DNA of 64,000 nucleotides from Prostheceraeus crozeri (Eukaryota > Platyhelminthes > Polycladida > Euryleptidae): the NCBI GenBank assembly GCA_907163375.1, contig CAJQUW010003624.1, positions 25,001-89,000 on the forward strand, written 5' to 3'. Both the position numbers and the translations under genes were made by a program. This document shows positions 10,466-21,150 of the stretch, one piece after another. Position 1 is the first letter of the stretch, and each line of letters opens with the position of its first letter. The notes beneath the pieces were generated by a model, which saw only the letters and a program-made list of their open reading frames with translations, was not told the origin of the DNA and did not search any database.

Positions 10466-13400
10466 TTATGCTAAGACGTCTCCTGAATGTGGTAGTGTGA
10501 GTTTAATTCTTTTGGGTGGTGGTATGTTTGTGTCAGGATGTCCATGTGGAAGAGATATGTTGTGTTCTAACCAGCACCTCTTATCCTCCCATGCTGAAAG
10601 CGCCCGTTTCCTAAAAGTATGAGTTTTGATCTCATGCGACTTAGATTTTAAGATTGTCATATTGACAAACGTTATATTTTTATTTCTATAGGCTTTCCTG
10701 AAATTCTTATGTTTCATGTTAGAGACCAATGATCTTGATATGCCTTTAGCACGCTTAATACTATCGTCGCTATCCTTTAATTTCATAGAATACATTTTTG
10801 GACGGAGGAGAATCATTTCATCTATTTCCTTCCCTGCTGTCTCATCCTTAAAGCAGCCAAGTTTTGCCTTATTTTTGATGGAGTAGAGTGGATGATCAGC
10901 AGGATAATTTGATGTATCAAAATATCTTTCTAAAGATTTTCCTACTTCATTGAAATTTAAATCTTTTTGAGTGGTAATACCTAAAAAGAAACTATCTGTA
11001 TCACCACCCAACAAACGAACCTCTTTTACGAGAGGACACGGTTTTAGTATTTTATAGAAGAGTTGATACATTTCAAGCTTGGAGTAATCTAGAACAGCTT
11101 GACCAATATAGATGGGTTTGCACAACTCAACTTCAGATTTTATCATTTTAATACCTACAAGATCCTCATCGATTATGTCTCTATCGATGAATAGAGGTGA
11201 TGAGGTCAATTTGTGATACTTTTGATCATCATTAACTAGTTTGTAGTTTACGCGCTTTCTAACATCCTCCATCGTCTTACCAAATAGACTGTTGTTCTTA
11301 TATTTATAGAAATCTTTTTCAAAGTTATTTTGGGCTAGTGCACGTTTCTGGCTGTTGCTATCAATATATGGCTTGAGGAAGGCTTTCTGTCTAAATTTAA
11401 TAATGCGGTGAACTCTTTTTAAAATCATGCCCATTTCTAAATAAAATTTTAAGATGCTAAAGTGGACTAGATAGTTTTCTTTATCATATTGAGTGAGCAA
11501 AAGTTTGCGGCAAGGCTTATAGTCGGGTTGTCCACATGATTCTAAATCTTTATGAAATTGTTTCATAAAGTCGGAAAACATATCTTTGCTCACTTCACCT
11601 GATTCGGGTGCGAGTGGAAAATCTACGGTTTTATGTTTAATATTATTTGGATAGATTAGATCTATCTCAAAATAATATCCCCAATCACCTTCATCTGGAA
11701 TTGCTAGTATGTTAGAAGGGTTGGAGAAATGTTGAATATCACTATCATCTAACCAGCTAAACTCAGAGTGAGGTAGCGGTTTGGATAATGAACTACCATA
11801 CAAATTATTTTGGTCATAATACTTCAGATGGGTATGATCATTACCTACTGTTTCAGATTTTAACCTATGTTTATTTACAAATGTGAGACCACCGCGAATT
11901 CCTCGCTCAAATAAATTATACATCTCTGGATCTTGTAAGAGATGAATGGTCTCACCAGTCATTTTAAAAGCAGACTTAAATGACATGGCTGGTAGACTGA
12001 CAAAGTGGACGGGATCTAACTTATCTTCTTCTAATGCCACTCGTCGAAACTCCTGAAATACATCAGCCAGCAAAAATACATCTAACTTAAGGTAGGCAAT
12101 CATATATTCACCAAATGTATGGCAGTCAAATTTTATCCATGCATCTTGTGCATGATCATAATCTTCGGTCTTACATTCTGCGCCGGTCAAATCATTTTTA
12201 AATTTATCTATGGGCGGAAGAGAAGTCTCGCCGAGTTTACTAATCGCATCAAAATATGCATATGGAAAGACTCCTTTCCGTGTGATGACTTCATCGGTTA
12301 GATTTGGGTATTGTTTCTTAAGATTTTGTGTTAGTGGAAGAGACTTTAGATTTTGCACGAGAGAGGCCAGTGATGCAGTCATAAATTGGTAGGAATCTAA
12401 AAATTTTATATCAAAATAGACCGTCTTATTTTCTTTAGTTTTATCGACAGGCACTTTTGCTGTCATGGCCATAAACTTCTCTCTCGTTTGCGCTATTACA
12501 TCAAGCTTCCACTCTTTCATTTGACCTAAACCTCCTTTTATTATCATATGGCTGTCGTAGCCCTTGAAATTGTGGAAAATGACGGGTAATGTACGCCGCT
12601 TCATCCTCAGCGAAAAATTACATTTTGAACAGAGTGCGTTTCTAAATTTAGCAGTGATGTGATCATGGTCGCGCACTTTCTTAATCTTATCATCGTCAAA
12701 TGTTTTCCTACATTTGGGGCAAACGTTGCAACTATCAAATTTTGCTTGATCATCTGCTGTCATATGCAATGATCTGCGATAGAGTTCACCATCATGTTTT
12801 TGTTGAAATTTTACAGCCTGTTCGAGGAATTGTAGGAATTGGTAAATACAATCCTCACCTTGCCAGACGCGCATTTTATTTTGCCTACCCCTAAAGTGAT
12901 CATGCCATACTTCATAGCAGGAAATGGCTGCTGGTCGATGGATGTTATCATCGATATAACATTCGATGTCAGCATAGATGACACGAAGAGGACTTAGTTC
13001 ATCACCATTCTCTCTATATGAAAACTCCTTATCTTTGGGCATGCGCTCCATTTGCAGTTTACCTCGCTTACACCATTCGTAATGAGTTTCAAATTTAGTT
13101 TTCCTCCTAAAGTGGCGAATACATCTGTCGCAGTAATATAACTCTCTACTAGAGTTTTCTAAGTGGTGGTATAAGCGAGAGATTTTGGGAATACCACAGT
13201 AGTGCCATTCCTCACTATCATCCTGTTTTACTAATAACAGGTTTATTGTACGTTCATAACAACTCGAACGCGAGTTGTAGCGCACACCCTTCAATCCCTT
13301 TTCCCAAACATGGAGAACTATTTTGATGTTGTTCAATTTTTCAAATTTTTCTATATCTTTAATTTTCATATCGTCACTATTACAGTCATCGAAGTTTAAT

Positions 13401-14452
13401 TCATTCTCCCACTGTTGATACTTACTCTTGCGGTATCGACTATTCTGCACATCATTATAGTGGAGAATGGAGAGGACGGCATACTTAAAACATTGCGATT
13501 CGCAATCTACAGAAATGACTGCTGCTTTATTTCTTAAATTTTTCGGAAGTTTAAAGGAGCCTCGACCACTATGATTTCCTAATAAACTGATTTTGATCAT
13601 AGCGGTCTCAATACCATCAAAAACGAGTCCACTATCACGCTCGTTAAATTTATCTATATTTAATTTTAACCCTTGGATATGAAAATTTATCCAAGACTCA
13701 CAGTCTACAACTTCGGTTGCAGGAGAGGAGGGTATGTGAAACTCCAACCTCTCTATTATTTGTCCAGTATGGTGGTCGATTTTTACATATTTTATTTTAA
13801 GATAGATGAGCGCCTTCATTCTAAAATTGTCTAAATTGTTGAAGAGCGCTTCTATCAATGATGAATTTTGATGAAACCATTCCTCAAAGTTAGCAATGGT
13901 TTCTGAGGAGTCCATCTGGTAGTTCCTCACTAAATTATTTATGGACACCTCAGTGAGTCGGATAGAGGAGGTACCGTTGGTGTAGGTATCGTTCGTGTGT
14001 GTATGTTGAAGTCTGTGCGAAGATAGTTCAAAACGTGTCTCGAAAGACTGAATGCATAAATCGCAAGAAAAGGAGACATCGTTAACAGAATCATCCCTAC
14101 CTTCGGAGATTGATGCCGGCTTAGGTCTACAAACACCTCGCTTGATGTGTCGGATGAGATCACGCTTCCTCGTGAAGATGTGTCCACAGTCAGCACATTG
14201 CCGATCGTCGCATTCCCGCGACAATGTTGAGATGGACTCGCACGAGATGGAACTGGTATCACCTGAAAGAGAAATCATTCTTTCATCTCTGTTCAAGTCT
14301 CAGTGTATTGTTACAACCTACCTTGACTCAACAACTCTAAACTTTCCTCGAGAAGGGAGGGCGTTGGTGATGAAGTTGATGCCTGAAATTGAGGAAGATG
14401 CTATTAGCTACACGTTTGAGGGAGATGAGAGAGGAAATTTTCAACTTACCAT
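10466..14452 (-). CDS. Protein-primed family B DNA polymerase with zinc fingers and endonuclease VII-like insert
   Basis: Predicted at about 1286 aa in three exons: start codon 14452-14450, exon 14382-14322, and a main exon 14262-10466. Numbering from that start, zinc-finger-like units lie at about 44-66, 88-108 and 399-419 (CxxC...H...C/H). The exonuclease motifs are YADIEC at about 451, FHNFKGYD at about 584 and YLKLD at about 745. Between Exo I and Exo II, a CxxC...RDHDHI...CxxC block (536-569) matches the recombination endonuclease VII fold. Polymerase motifs are YDQNNLYG (about 837), KNNSLFGK (about 1010), DTDS (about 1109) and KMY (about 1177). All key acidic residues are present. Such polymerases replicate linear DNA from a terminal protein (adenovirus, Polinton and adintovirus type). 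The main frame has no break, unlike the adjacent WEVGV genes. Confidence 0.93.
14263..14321 (-). other. Predicted 59-bp intron 2 of polymerase gene
   Basis: Donor AAG|GTAGGT at 14321 and acceptor TTTCTCTTTCAG at 14263. Removing it joins a 61-nt exon, which leaves one spare base, to the main frame exactly in phase. Without splicing, the first ATG of the main frame is at 14278 and lies inside this intron. Confidence 0.6.
14383..14449 (-). other. Predicted 67-bp intron 1 of polymerase gene
   Basis: On the minus strand ATG is followed directly by the donor GTAAGT. The intron ends in a pyrimidine-rich stretch and TTTCAG at 14383. The first exon would thus contribute only the start codon. The next exon (61 nt) is Ser/Thr/Pro/Leu-rich and open in the required frame. 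Confidence 0.6.
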
Positions 14453-14621
14453 TTGAACGAAATTATGTTTAAGCTTGATACTTCAACAAGATAGAGACTT
14501 CACTCAAATTTGAAATTCACTAAAGAGCAGTTCACTTGTACGCCTCAAATACAGAATTCGTCAGAGAACAGTTCAATTATGCGTCTCAAAGACAGAGTGA
14601 AATGATACGGATATCACTTTG

Positions 14622-14629
14622 CTTATATA
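14622..14629 (-). promoter_or_regulatory. TATA box for polymerase gene
   Basis: TATATAAG on the minus strand, about 170 bp upstream of the proposed start codon. It would place transcription start near 14597 and give a leader of about 145 nt. An ATTGG (inverted CCAAT) lies nearby at about 14663, in the shared promoter region of the divergent 151-aa gene. Confidence 0.5.
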
Positions 14630-14726
14630 CTTTCATTCTCTTCATTCATTGGATGTTCATTCTGATTGGCTGCTTGTGTATACTTAAGAATTAGAAAACA
14701 TTTCAAAGTCATTATTCACAGTCAAC

Positions 14727-15182
14727 ATGACAAGCCCTCCAACAACACCAAATACCGCATTGGAGTTCTCCTCTCCATGCTCAACACCAAAGGCGCTCGT
14801 TACACCAAATGCACCAAGAAAGGCGAAGGTGGAGAAGGTGTACCGACTGGACAATATACGAAAGTTATCATTACCAGCGGACGAGGAAGAGGAGAGTGTA
14901 TGTGAGAAGGAGTGTCCCGACTTAACAGGCGTGAGGTGGAAGTATCTCCAGTACGATACTGACGATGTGATGGAGATGACCAGCAAGTCGCAGTTGCATC
15001 AAATATGGGAGTGGTACACCCCTAACTCCCAACCGCGAACCGTGGCGGAGTGGGCGTACATTGACAACGTGAGGGACGCTGCAGAAGAACGTTTAAAGCA
15101 GCTCAACTGTTTTTGTGATCTATGTGAAGTCAGACTCTGGGACGATATTGACGATGAAGACCTTTTAAAATACATGCCATAA
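14727..15182 (+). CDS. Unrecognised 151-aa acidic protein of the virus-like island
   Basis: The ATG at 14727 opens a frame of 151 codons ending at 15182. AATAAA (15181-15186) overlaps the stop region, which supports a real mRNA end. The N-terminal 50 residues are rich in Pro, Thr and Ser, then basic (APRKAKVEKVYR). An acidic patch DEEEES follows at about 53. The C-terminal half contains two Trp-rich segments (WEWYTPNSQ, EWAYIDNVRD) and a CFCDLCEV cysteine cluster, then DDIDDEDL. I do not recognise the family. It is divergent from the polymerase and shares its upstream region, as expected of a small regulatory or replication accessory gene in such an element, but that is context only. Confidence 0.6.
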   Translation: MTSPPTTPNTALEFSSPCSTPKALVTPNAPRKAKVEKVYRLDNIRKLSLPADEEEESVCEKECPDLTGVRWKYLQYDTDDVMEMTSKSQLHQIWEWYTPNSQPRTVAEWAYIDNVRDAAEERLKQLNCFCDLCEVRLWDDIDDEDLLKYMP

Positions 15183-15227
15183 TAAATGTTTATTTCGTAT
15201 TATCTTTGCTTTCATACTGACTTACTT

Positions 15228-15848
15228 GAATGGGGCTTTAGTGAATAATTTAACCATGTATACTTTTTCATTTGGAAATAGTAGCACGCTTAGTCTAACT
15301 TGCAAATCTTATAACATTTCATATGGGTGATAATGGTAGATGAAATAGTGTCAAATAAAATTAAGATAGCTTACACTTCTGATACAGGGATAGCAATCGA
15401 CTGCGATCCATGTGTAAAGAGCTTGTTAGACTACGGATGGGGTTAAGTGGATGATTTAACCATGTATACATTTTCATTGGGAAATAGTAGCACGCTTAGT
15501 CTAACTTGTAAATCTTAAAACATTTCATATGGACGATGATGATAGATGAAATAGTGTCAAATAAAATTAAGATAGCTTACACTTCTGATACAGGGATAGC
15601 AATCGACTGCGATCCATGTGTAAAGAGCTTGTTAGACTACGGATGGGGTTAAGTGGATGATTTAACCATGTATACATTTTCATTGGGAAATAGTAGCACG
15701 CTTAGTCTAACTTGTAAATCTTAAAACATTTCATATGGATGATGATGATAGATGAAATAGTGTCAAATAAAATTAAGATAGCTTACACTTCTGATACAGG
15801 GATAGCAATCGACTGCGATCCATGTGTAAAGAGCTTGTTAGACTACGG
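15228..15848 (+). repeat. Three direct repeats of about 206 bp
   Basis: Three near-identical copies in tandem. The anchor GTGTCAAATAAAATTAAG occurs at 15348, 15554 and 15760, a period of 206 bp both times. Differences are few (ATGGGTGATAATGG against ATGGACGATGATGA; GCTTTAGTG against GTTAAGTG). The block is non-coding and sits between the 3' ends of the 151-aa gene and the coiled-coil gene. It could be an iteron-like replication or transcription control region; nothing proves that. The last copy ends where GAAGAGAGAAG begins. Confidence 0.9.
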
Positions 15849-16035
15849 AAGAGAGAAGTGTGTTATGTTGCGTGTGGCGCGTGAGTGTCCTCCCATTTCA
15901 TTCCATTCATTATTTTTCTTCCCCTCTGCATTCCATATCCGAGGATATGTGGCGGGCTTGGGACCGCTTTAGCTGCATTAGAAGGTTGGCCCTTAAAAGA
16001 GCCCATGGGTCGTTCTCCGTCCACCGACACTCCTC

Positions 16036-17186
16036 TCACTTCTGCAAAAACTCTGAAAGAAAAAGAATAGGAGATTAGATGAGCTACAAAAATGATCATG
16101 TTGAGGAAGCTTACTGGGAACTTTCTTCCGAACTTTTCGGACGACGAAGTCTTCGAGCTGACCGGTAACGTCCATGCTCATGTGGAGACAGCGGACTCCG
16201 TCGCCCTCATAACACTGCTGGGTTACGTTGGGATCATCCGTGATGGTTGGGGCGTCGCAAATATTGTTCTCAAAGAGGGGAAGATGGACTTCATACACTC
16301 TTCTTTTTCGACACTTCAAACGCTCATGCAGTCGCTCCACTTCACCCGTCAACCTCTTATTAATGACCTTCACCTCCTCCGTCTCCTTCACCACGCTTCG
16401 CATCCGCTCTATCTCTTCATCCTTCCTCGACACACTCGCCCGCAAACTCTCCACCAAACCTGCCTTCCTCATCAACTCGCTCCTTTCCGCCATCCATTCC
16501 TTCTCCTTCTTTCTCAAGCTCTCCAACTCTTCCCTTGTTGCCCTATACCCCTCAACCTTCACCTTCAGCTCATCATTCTCCTTCAAAACCTTTCTATTGT
16601 TACTTTCCAAAGCCATCACACGATCCTTCATTCTCACAAATACCTCCGTGTCATACGCCTCTTGCTGCCGTGGCGATGACGCTGCCATCGGCTTAGCCAC
16701 TTCCTCCCCCTCCCACTCTTCCTTCAAATCCGCTATGTCTCCAAACAAATCTTCCATCACCGCATCCAAATCTACATCATCCTTCTTCTTCTTCATATTC
16801 GCTCTCAACTCAACTTCCTCACTCGAACTCCCATCACTCGAACTCCCCTCACTCGCATTCCTCACCACTTTCTCCCCAATCACGTCCTGAATCGTGGCCA
16901 CCGCCTTTCTCACCTCTTCCCTTTCCAACAACTCTCCCTCAAACCATGCCTTGAACCCCTTCTCTCCGATGTTCCCACTCTCACACTGCAAATGCGCCTT
17001 CATAAATTCCTTCTCATCCCCCATCACACATTTCCGACAAGACACACACAACCTCAACATCACTTTCCTCTCATGGCCCATCGTCCCCTCTTTTTCTTTT
17101 AAGTGTTTCTTCAGTTCGCTACCTCTAGCAATCTTTCCACAGCTACACTTGCCCACCAACATCTTGGCATTACTCGCTTTTGTCAT
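16036..17186 (-). CDS. Cys-rich and coiled-coil protein, two exons
   Basis: The ATG at 17186 opens 357 codons to a splice donor at 16115/16114. A short second exon (16052-16036) adds five residues, for about 362 aa. Unspliced, the frame would run to 15993 through a phenylalanine-rich tail encoded by the intron's pyrimidine tract, which argues for splicing. The N-terminus has Cys/His spacing (C14, C16, C47, C50, C53, H65, C68) suggesting zinc binding. Residues about 110-130 are Ser/Glu-rich. Residues about 190-300 are heptad-rich in Leu, Glu and Lys, as in a coiled coil. A TATAAA (minus, about 17232-17227) lies 45 bp before the ATG. I do not recognise the family. It may be the last gene of the island or an unrelated host gene. 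Confidence 0.6.
16053..16114 (-). other. Predicted 62-bp intron in the coiled-coil gene
   Basis: Donor CCCA|GTAAGC and acceptor CTTTTTCTTTCAG|AG on the minus strand. Splicing keeps the frame for five codons to TGA at 16036. The length matches the 59- and 67-bp introns predicted in the polymerase gene. Confidence 0.55.
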
Positions 17187-17895
17187 GATAATTCTGTAAA
17201 GATAGAGTAAAATTTGATAGCAAGTGTTTATAGGATACTACTTGCTGATATGCATTGAAAGACTAAGTCACCAAACATTTGATAGCAAGTCAGCAACCGT
17301 TTGGGTGTTAAGCTCTTGAATCCGTTACAGGCGTTACTCAGAGGGGATCTTATCCCAGCTCCAAGGCCTCGACCCACAAATCCAACCTCGATCGGACAGA
17401 GCGTGCGTCATATCACTGTGTTGGTATCCGGGCCCCAGTTTTGACATGAAAACCGGTGGAGTTATTTACAAGAGGAAACGACCCAAGTCACAGAGACTCA
17501 TAAACGACTGCTTTTTATTCAAAAACTTTAATTATTATCATTAAATATGAATTTAAATTTTTCAGTATTTTAGTACTACTCATAAAACGTTTATAAGTAG
17601 TCTGTCACCTTCAGCATAGCAAACGCTGTCGAATGTTTTTTTGAATCAAGTCTAAAGGACTTGTAGAAGCAAAGTTATAGCCGTTTGAAGATTTCGGCCT
17701 ACTATCATCAAATGGTCAGTCATGCTATACTGACTAACCTATAAGTCTGACACCTTAGCTGATATCAGCAATGTAAAGTCAGAAGTCCGATATCGGACCT
17801 CAAGAGAAACGACTTACCTGTAGTCAGTTTCTCAACTTAGTGAAATTCCTCTCCCGATCCCGTTCTTATATACCCTGTGAATATGCAATCGATAA
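17187..17895. other. No gene seen
   Basis: Non-coding. The string TTTGATAGCAAGT occurs twice (about 17213 and 17279). TTCTTATATACCC (about 17864) lies just before the tandem array. No convincing frame or RNA gene. Confidence 0.5.
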
Positions 17896-20355
17896 GAGGG
17901 GGGGGGGACGTCAATGAAATTTCAAAATTTGATGAAAAATGTTTTGGTGACGGTCCCAGGTCGAAATTCCACACTTTGGAAAATTTTCAAATTTTTACCC
18001 ATACAAAGTCACTCTGACACTTAGGATTTTTTCAGGTAAGCGAGCTCCGACCTAAAATCTTGTAACCGCTCTAACTTTTGAACGAAGACAGATAGGAACA
18101 AGCCGATTGTTTCACTGAATTTGTCTCACTCTTAGCTTTCAAACGAGCTATCGCACGACAAAATCCGTCCACTGGAAGCCAAAATCGAAGCAAGCTGTCC
18201 AGAGGGGGGGGGGACGTCAGTGAAATTTCAAAATTTGATGAAAAATGTTTTGGTGACGGTCCCAGGTCGAAATTCCACACTTTGGAAAATTTTCAAATTT
18301 TTACCCATACAAAGTCACTCTGACACTTAGGATTTTTTCAGGTAAGCGAGCTCCGACCTAAAATCTTGTAACCGCTCTAACTTTTGAACGAAGACAGATA
18401 GGAACAAGCCGATTGTTTCACTGAATTTGTCTCACTCTTAGCTTTCAAACGAGCTATCGCACGACAAAATCCGTCCACTGGAAGCCAAAATCGAAGCAAG
18501 CTGTCCAGAGGGGGGGGGACGTCAGTGAAATTTCAAAATTTGATGAAAAATGTTTTGGTGACGGTCCCAGGTCGAAATTCCACACTTTGGAAAATTTTCA
18601 AATTTTTACCCATACAAAGTCACTCTGACACTTAGGATTTTTTCAGGTAAGCGAGCTCCGACCTAAAATCTTGTAACCGCTCTAACTTTTGAACGAAGAC
18701 AGATAGGAACAAGCCGATTGTTTCACTGAATTTGTCTCACTCTTAGCTTTCAAACGAGCTATCGCACGACAAAATCCGTCCACTGGAAGCCAAAATCGAA
18801 GCAAGCTGTCCAGAGGGGGGGGGGACGTCAGTGAAATTTCAAAATTTGATGAAAAATGTTTTGGTGACGGTCCCAGGTCGAAATTCCACACTTTGGAAAA
18901 TTTTCAAATTTTTACCCATACAAAGTCACTCTGACACTTAGGATTTTTTCAGGTAAGCGAGCTCCGACCTAAAATCTTGTAACCGCTCTAACTTTTGAAC
19001 GAAGACAGATAGGAACAAGCCGATTGTTTCACTGAATTTGTCTCACTCTTAGCTTTCAAACGAGCTATCGCACGACAAAATCCGTCCACTGGAAGCCAAA
19101 ATCGAAGCAAGCTGTCCAGAGGGGGGGGGGGACGTCAGTGAAATTTCAAAATTTGATGAAAAATGTTTTGGTGACGGTCCCAGGTCGAAATTCCACACTT
19201 TGGAAAATTTTCAAATTTTTACCCATACAAAGTCACTCTGACACTTAGGATTTTTTCAGGTAAGCGAGCTCCGACCTAAAATCTTGTAACCGCTCTAACT
19301 TTTGAACGAAGACAGATAGGAACAAGCCGATTGTTTCACTGAATTTGTCTCACTCTTAGCTTTCAAACGAGCTATCGCACGACAAAATCCGTCCACTGGA
19401 AGCCAAAATCGAAGCAAGCTGTCCAGAGGGGGGGGGGACGTCAGTGAAATTTCAAAATTTGATGAAAAATGTTTTGGTGACGGTCCCAGGTCGAAATTCC
19501 ACACTTTGGAAAATTTTCAAATTTTTACCCATACAAAGTCACTCTGACACTTAGGATTTTTTCAGGTAAGCGAGCTCCGACCTAAAATCTTGTAACCGCT
19601 CTAACTTTTGAACGAAGACAGATAGGAACAAGCCGATTGTTTCACTGAATTTGTCTCACTCTTAGCTTTCAAACGAGCTATCGCACGACAAAATCCGTCC
19701 ACTGGAAGCCAAAATCGAAGCAAGCTGTCCAGAGGGGGGGGGGACGTCAGTGAAATTTCAAAATTTGATGAAAAATGTTTTGGTGACGGTCCCAGGTCGA
19801 AATTCCACACTTTGGAAAATTTTCAAATTTTTACCCATACAAAGTCACTCTGACACTTAGGATTTTTTCAGGTAAGCGAGCTCCGACCTAAAATCTTGTA
19901 ACCGCTCTAACTTTTGAACGAAGACAGATAGGAACAAGCCGATTGTTTCACTGAATTTGTCTCACTCTTAGCTTTCAAACGAGCTATCGCACGACAAAAT
20001 CCGTCCACTGGAAGCCAAAATCGAAGCAAGCTGTCCAGAGGGGGGGGGGACGTCAGTGAAATTTCAAAATTTGATGAAAAATGTTTTGGTGACGGTCCCA
20101 GGTCGAAATTCCACACTTTGGAAAATTTTCAAATTTTTACCCATACAAAGTCACTCTGACACTTAGGATTTTTTCAGGTAAGCGAGCTCCGACCTAAAAT
20201 CTTGTAACCGCTCTAACTTTTGAACGAAGACAGATAGGAACAAGCCGATTGTTTCACTGAATTTGTCTCACTCTTAGCTTTCAAACGAGCTATCGCACGA
20301 CAAAATCCGTCCACTGGAAGCCAAAATCGAAGCAAGCTGTCTAGAGGGGGGGGGG
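17896..20355 (+). repeat. 306-bp satellite array with poly(G) punctuation
   Basis: Eight nearly identical units of 305-307 bp. The junction GGGGGGGGGACGTC recurs with its last G at 17907, 18213, 18518, 18824, 19131, 19437, 19743, 20049 and 20355. Length differences come from the G-run. Each unit contains GACGTCAGTG, a strand of AT-rich text, TTTTTTCAGGTAAGC, and a block ending GCAAGCTGTCCAGA. A 69-codon open frame on the minus strand recurs in most units. It spans the G-run, whose length varies, so I treat it as accidental. Confidence 0.95.
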
Positions 20356-21150
20356 ACGTCAGTGAAAATTTTTTCTCTCCGATTTCGCTGGAAACATCCT
20401 TCCTAACCCAAAATTTCACGTAGATTCCGAATCTGGCCTCCGTTTTCTCATCCGATGCTTCGTTTGGGCGCTACACACCAAAACGTCCCAAATTCTAACT
20501 CTGTCGTTTTTTCGAAAAATGTTGAAAATTTTTTGTCGCCGATTGACTTGAAACTCACCATACAGATAGAGAATTTCACGCTGATTCCAAATCTGGCCTC
20601 CGTTTTCTCATCCGATGCTTCGTTTGGGCGCTACACACCAAAACGTCCCAAATTCTAACTCTGTCGTTTTTCGCCAATGTCCCAAAATCTTCAATGGCGT
20701 CTCACATCTAAACGAAGACAGATAGGAACAAGCCGATTCTTTCACTGAATTTGTCTCACTCTTAGCTTTCAAACGAGCTATCGCACGACAAAATCCGTCC
20801 ACTAGAAGCCAAAATCGAAGCAAGCTGTGTAGAGGGGGGGGGACGTCAGCCGAAAATTTTTTCTCTCCGATTTCGCTGGAAACATCCTTCCTAACCCAAA
20901 ATTTCACGTAGATTCCGAATCTGGACTCCGTTTTCTCATCCGAACACTCCTTCCACTCGAAACAACCCATTTACAACCCAACATTCAGCAGATTGCACCA
21001 AAAACATCACACACTATAGCCTCAACACTAATCCTGGCGGTCGCCCAAGTCCACCACGACACTCTATCGTTCCAGAGGGGGGGGGGACTCAGACCCGAAG
21101 CACCACGGCGGCCGACCACGACACTCTGCCGTTCCAGAGGGGGGGGGGGC
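20356..21150 (+). repeat. Diverged relatives of the satellite with more poly(G) runs
   Basis: After the last full unit, the GGGACGTC junction is followed by a different body (TCTCTCCGATTTCGCTGG...). This body recurs after another G-run near 20845. Within it, the module ending in CAAATTCTAACTCTGTCG occurs twice (about 20430-20505 and 20595-20670). Part of the 306-bp unit reappears at about 20712-20835. Two shorter modules with CCACGACACTCT...CCAGAG plus 9-13 Gs lie near 21050-21150. Confidence 0.8.

Noticed and set aside
13939-14262. 107-codon frame overlapping the 5' end of the polymerase gene
   Set aside because: It lies in another frame of the same exon and starts with GTG at the splice acceptor; a shadow of the polymerase.
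16092-17199. Long plus-strand frames of 195, 220 and 101 codons
   Set aside because: Antisense shadows of the coiled-coil gene, rich in Ser, Leu and Phe as expected for the complement of Glu/Lys codons.
18071-20419. Repeated 69-codon minus-strand frames in the satellite units
   Set aside because: They cross the poly(G) run, so the frame depends on its variable length. The unit is non-coding satellite and the peptide has no domain.
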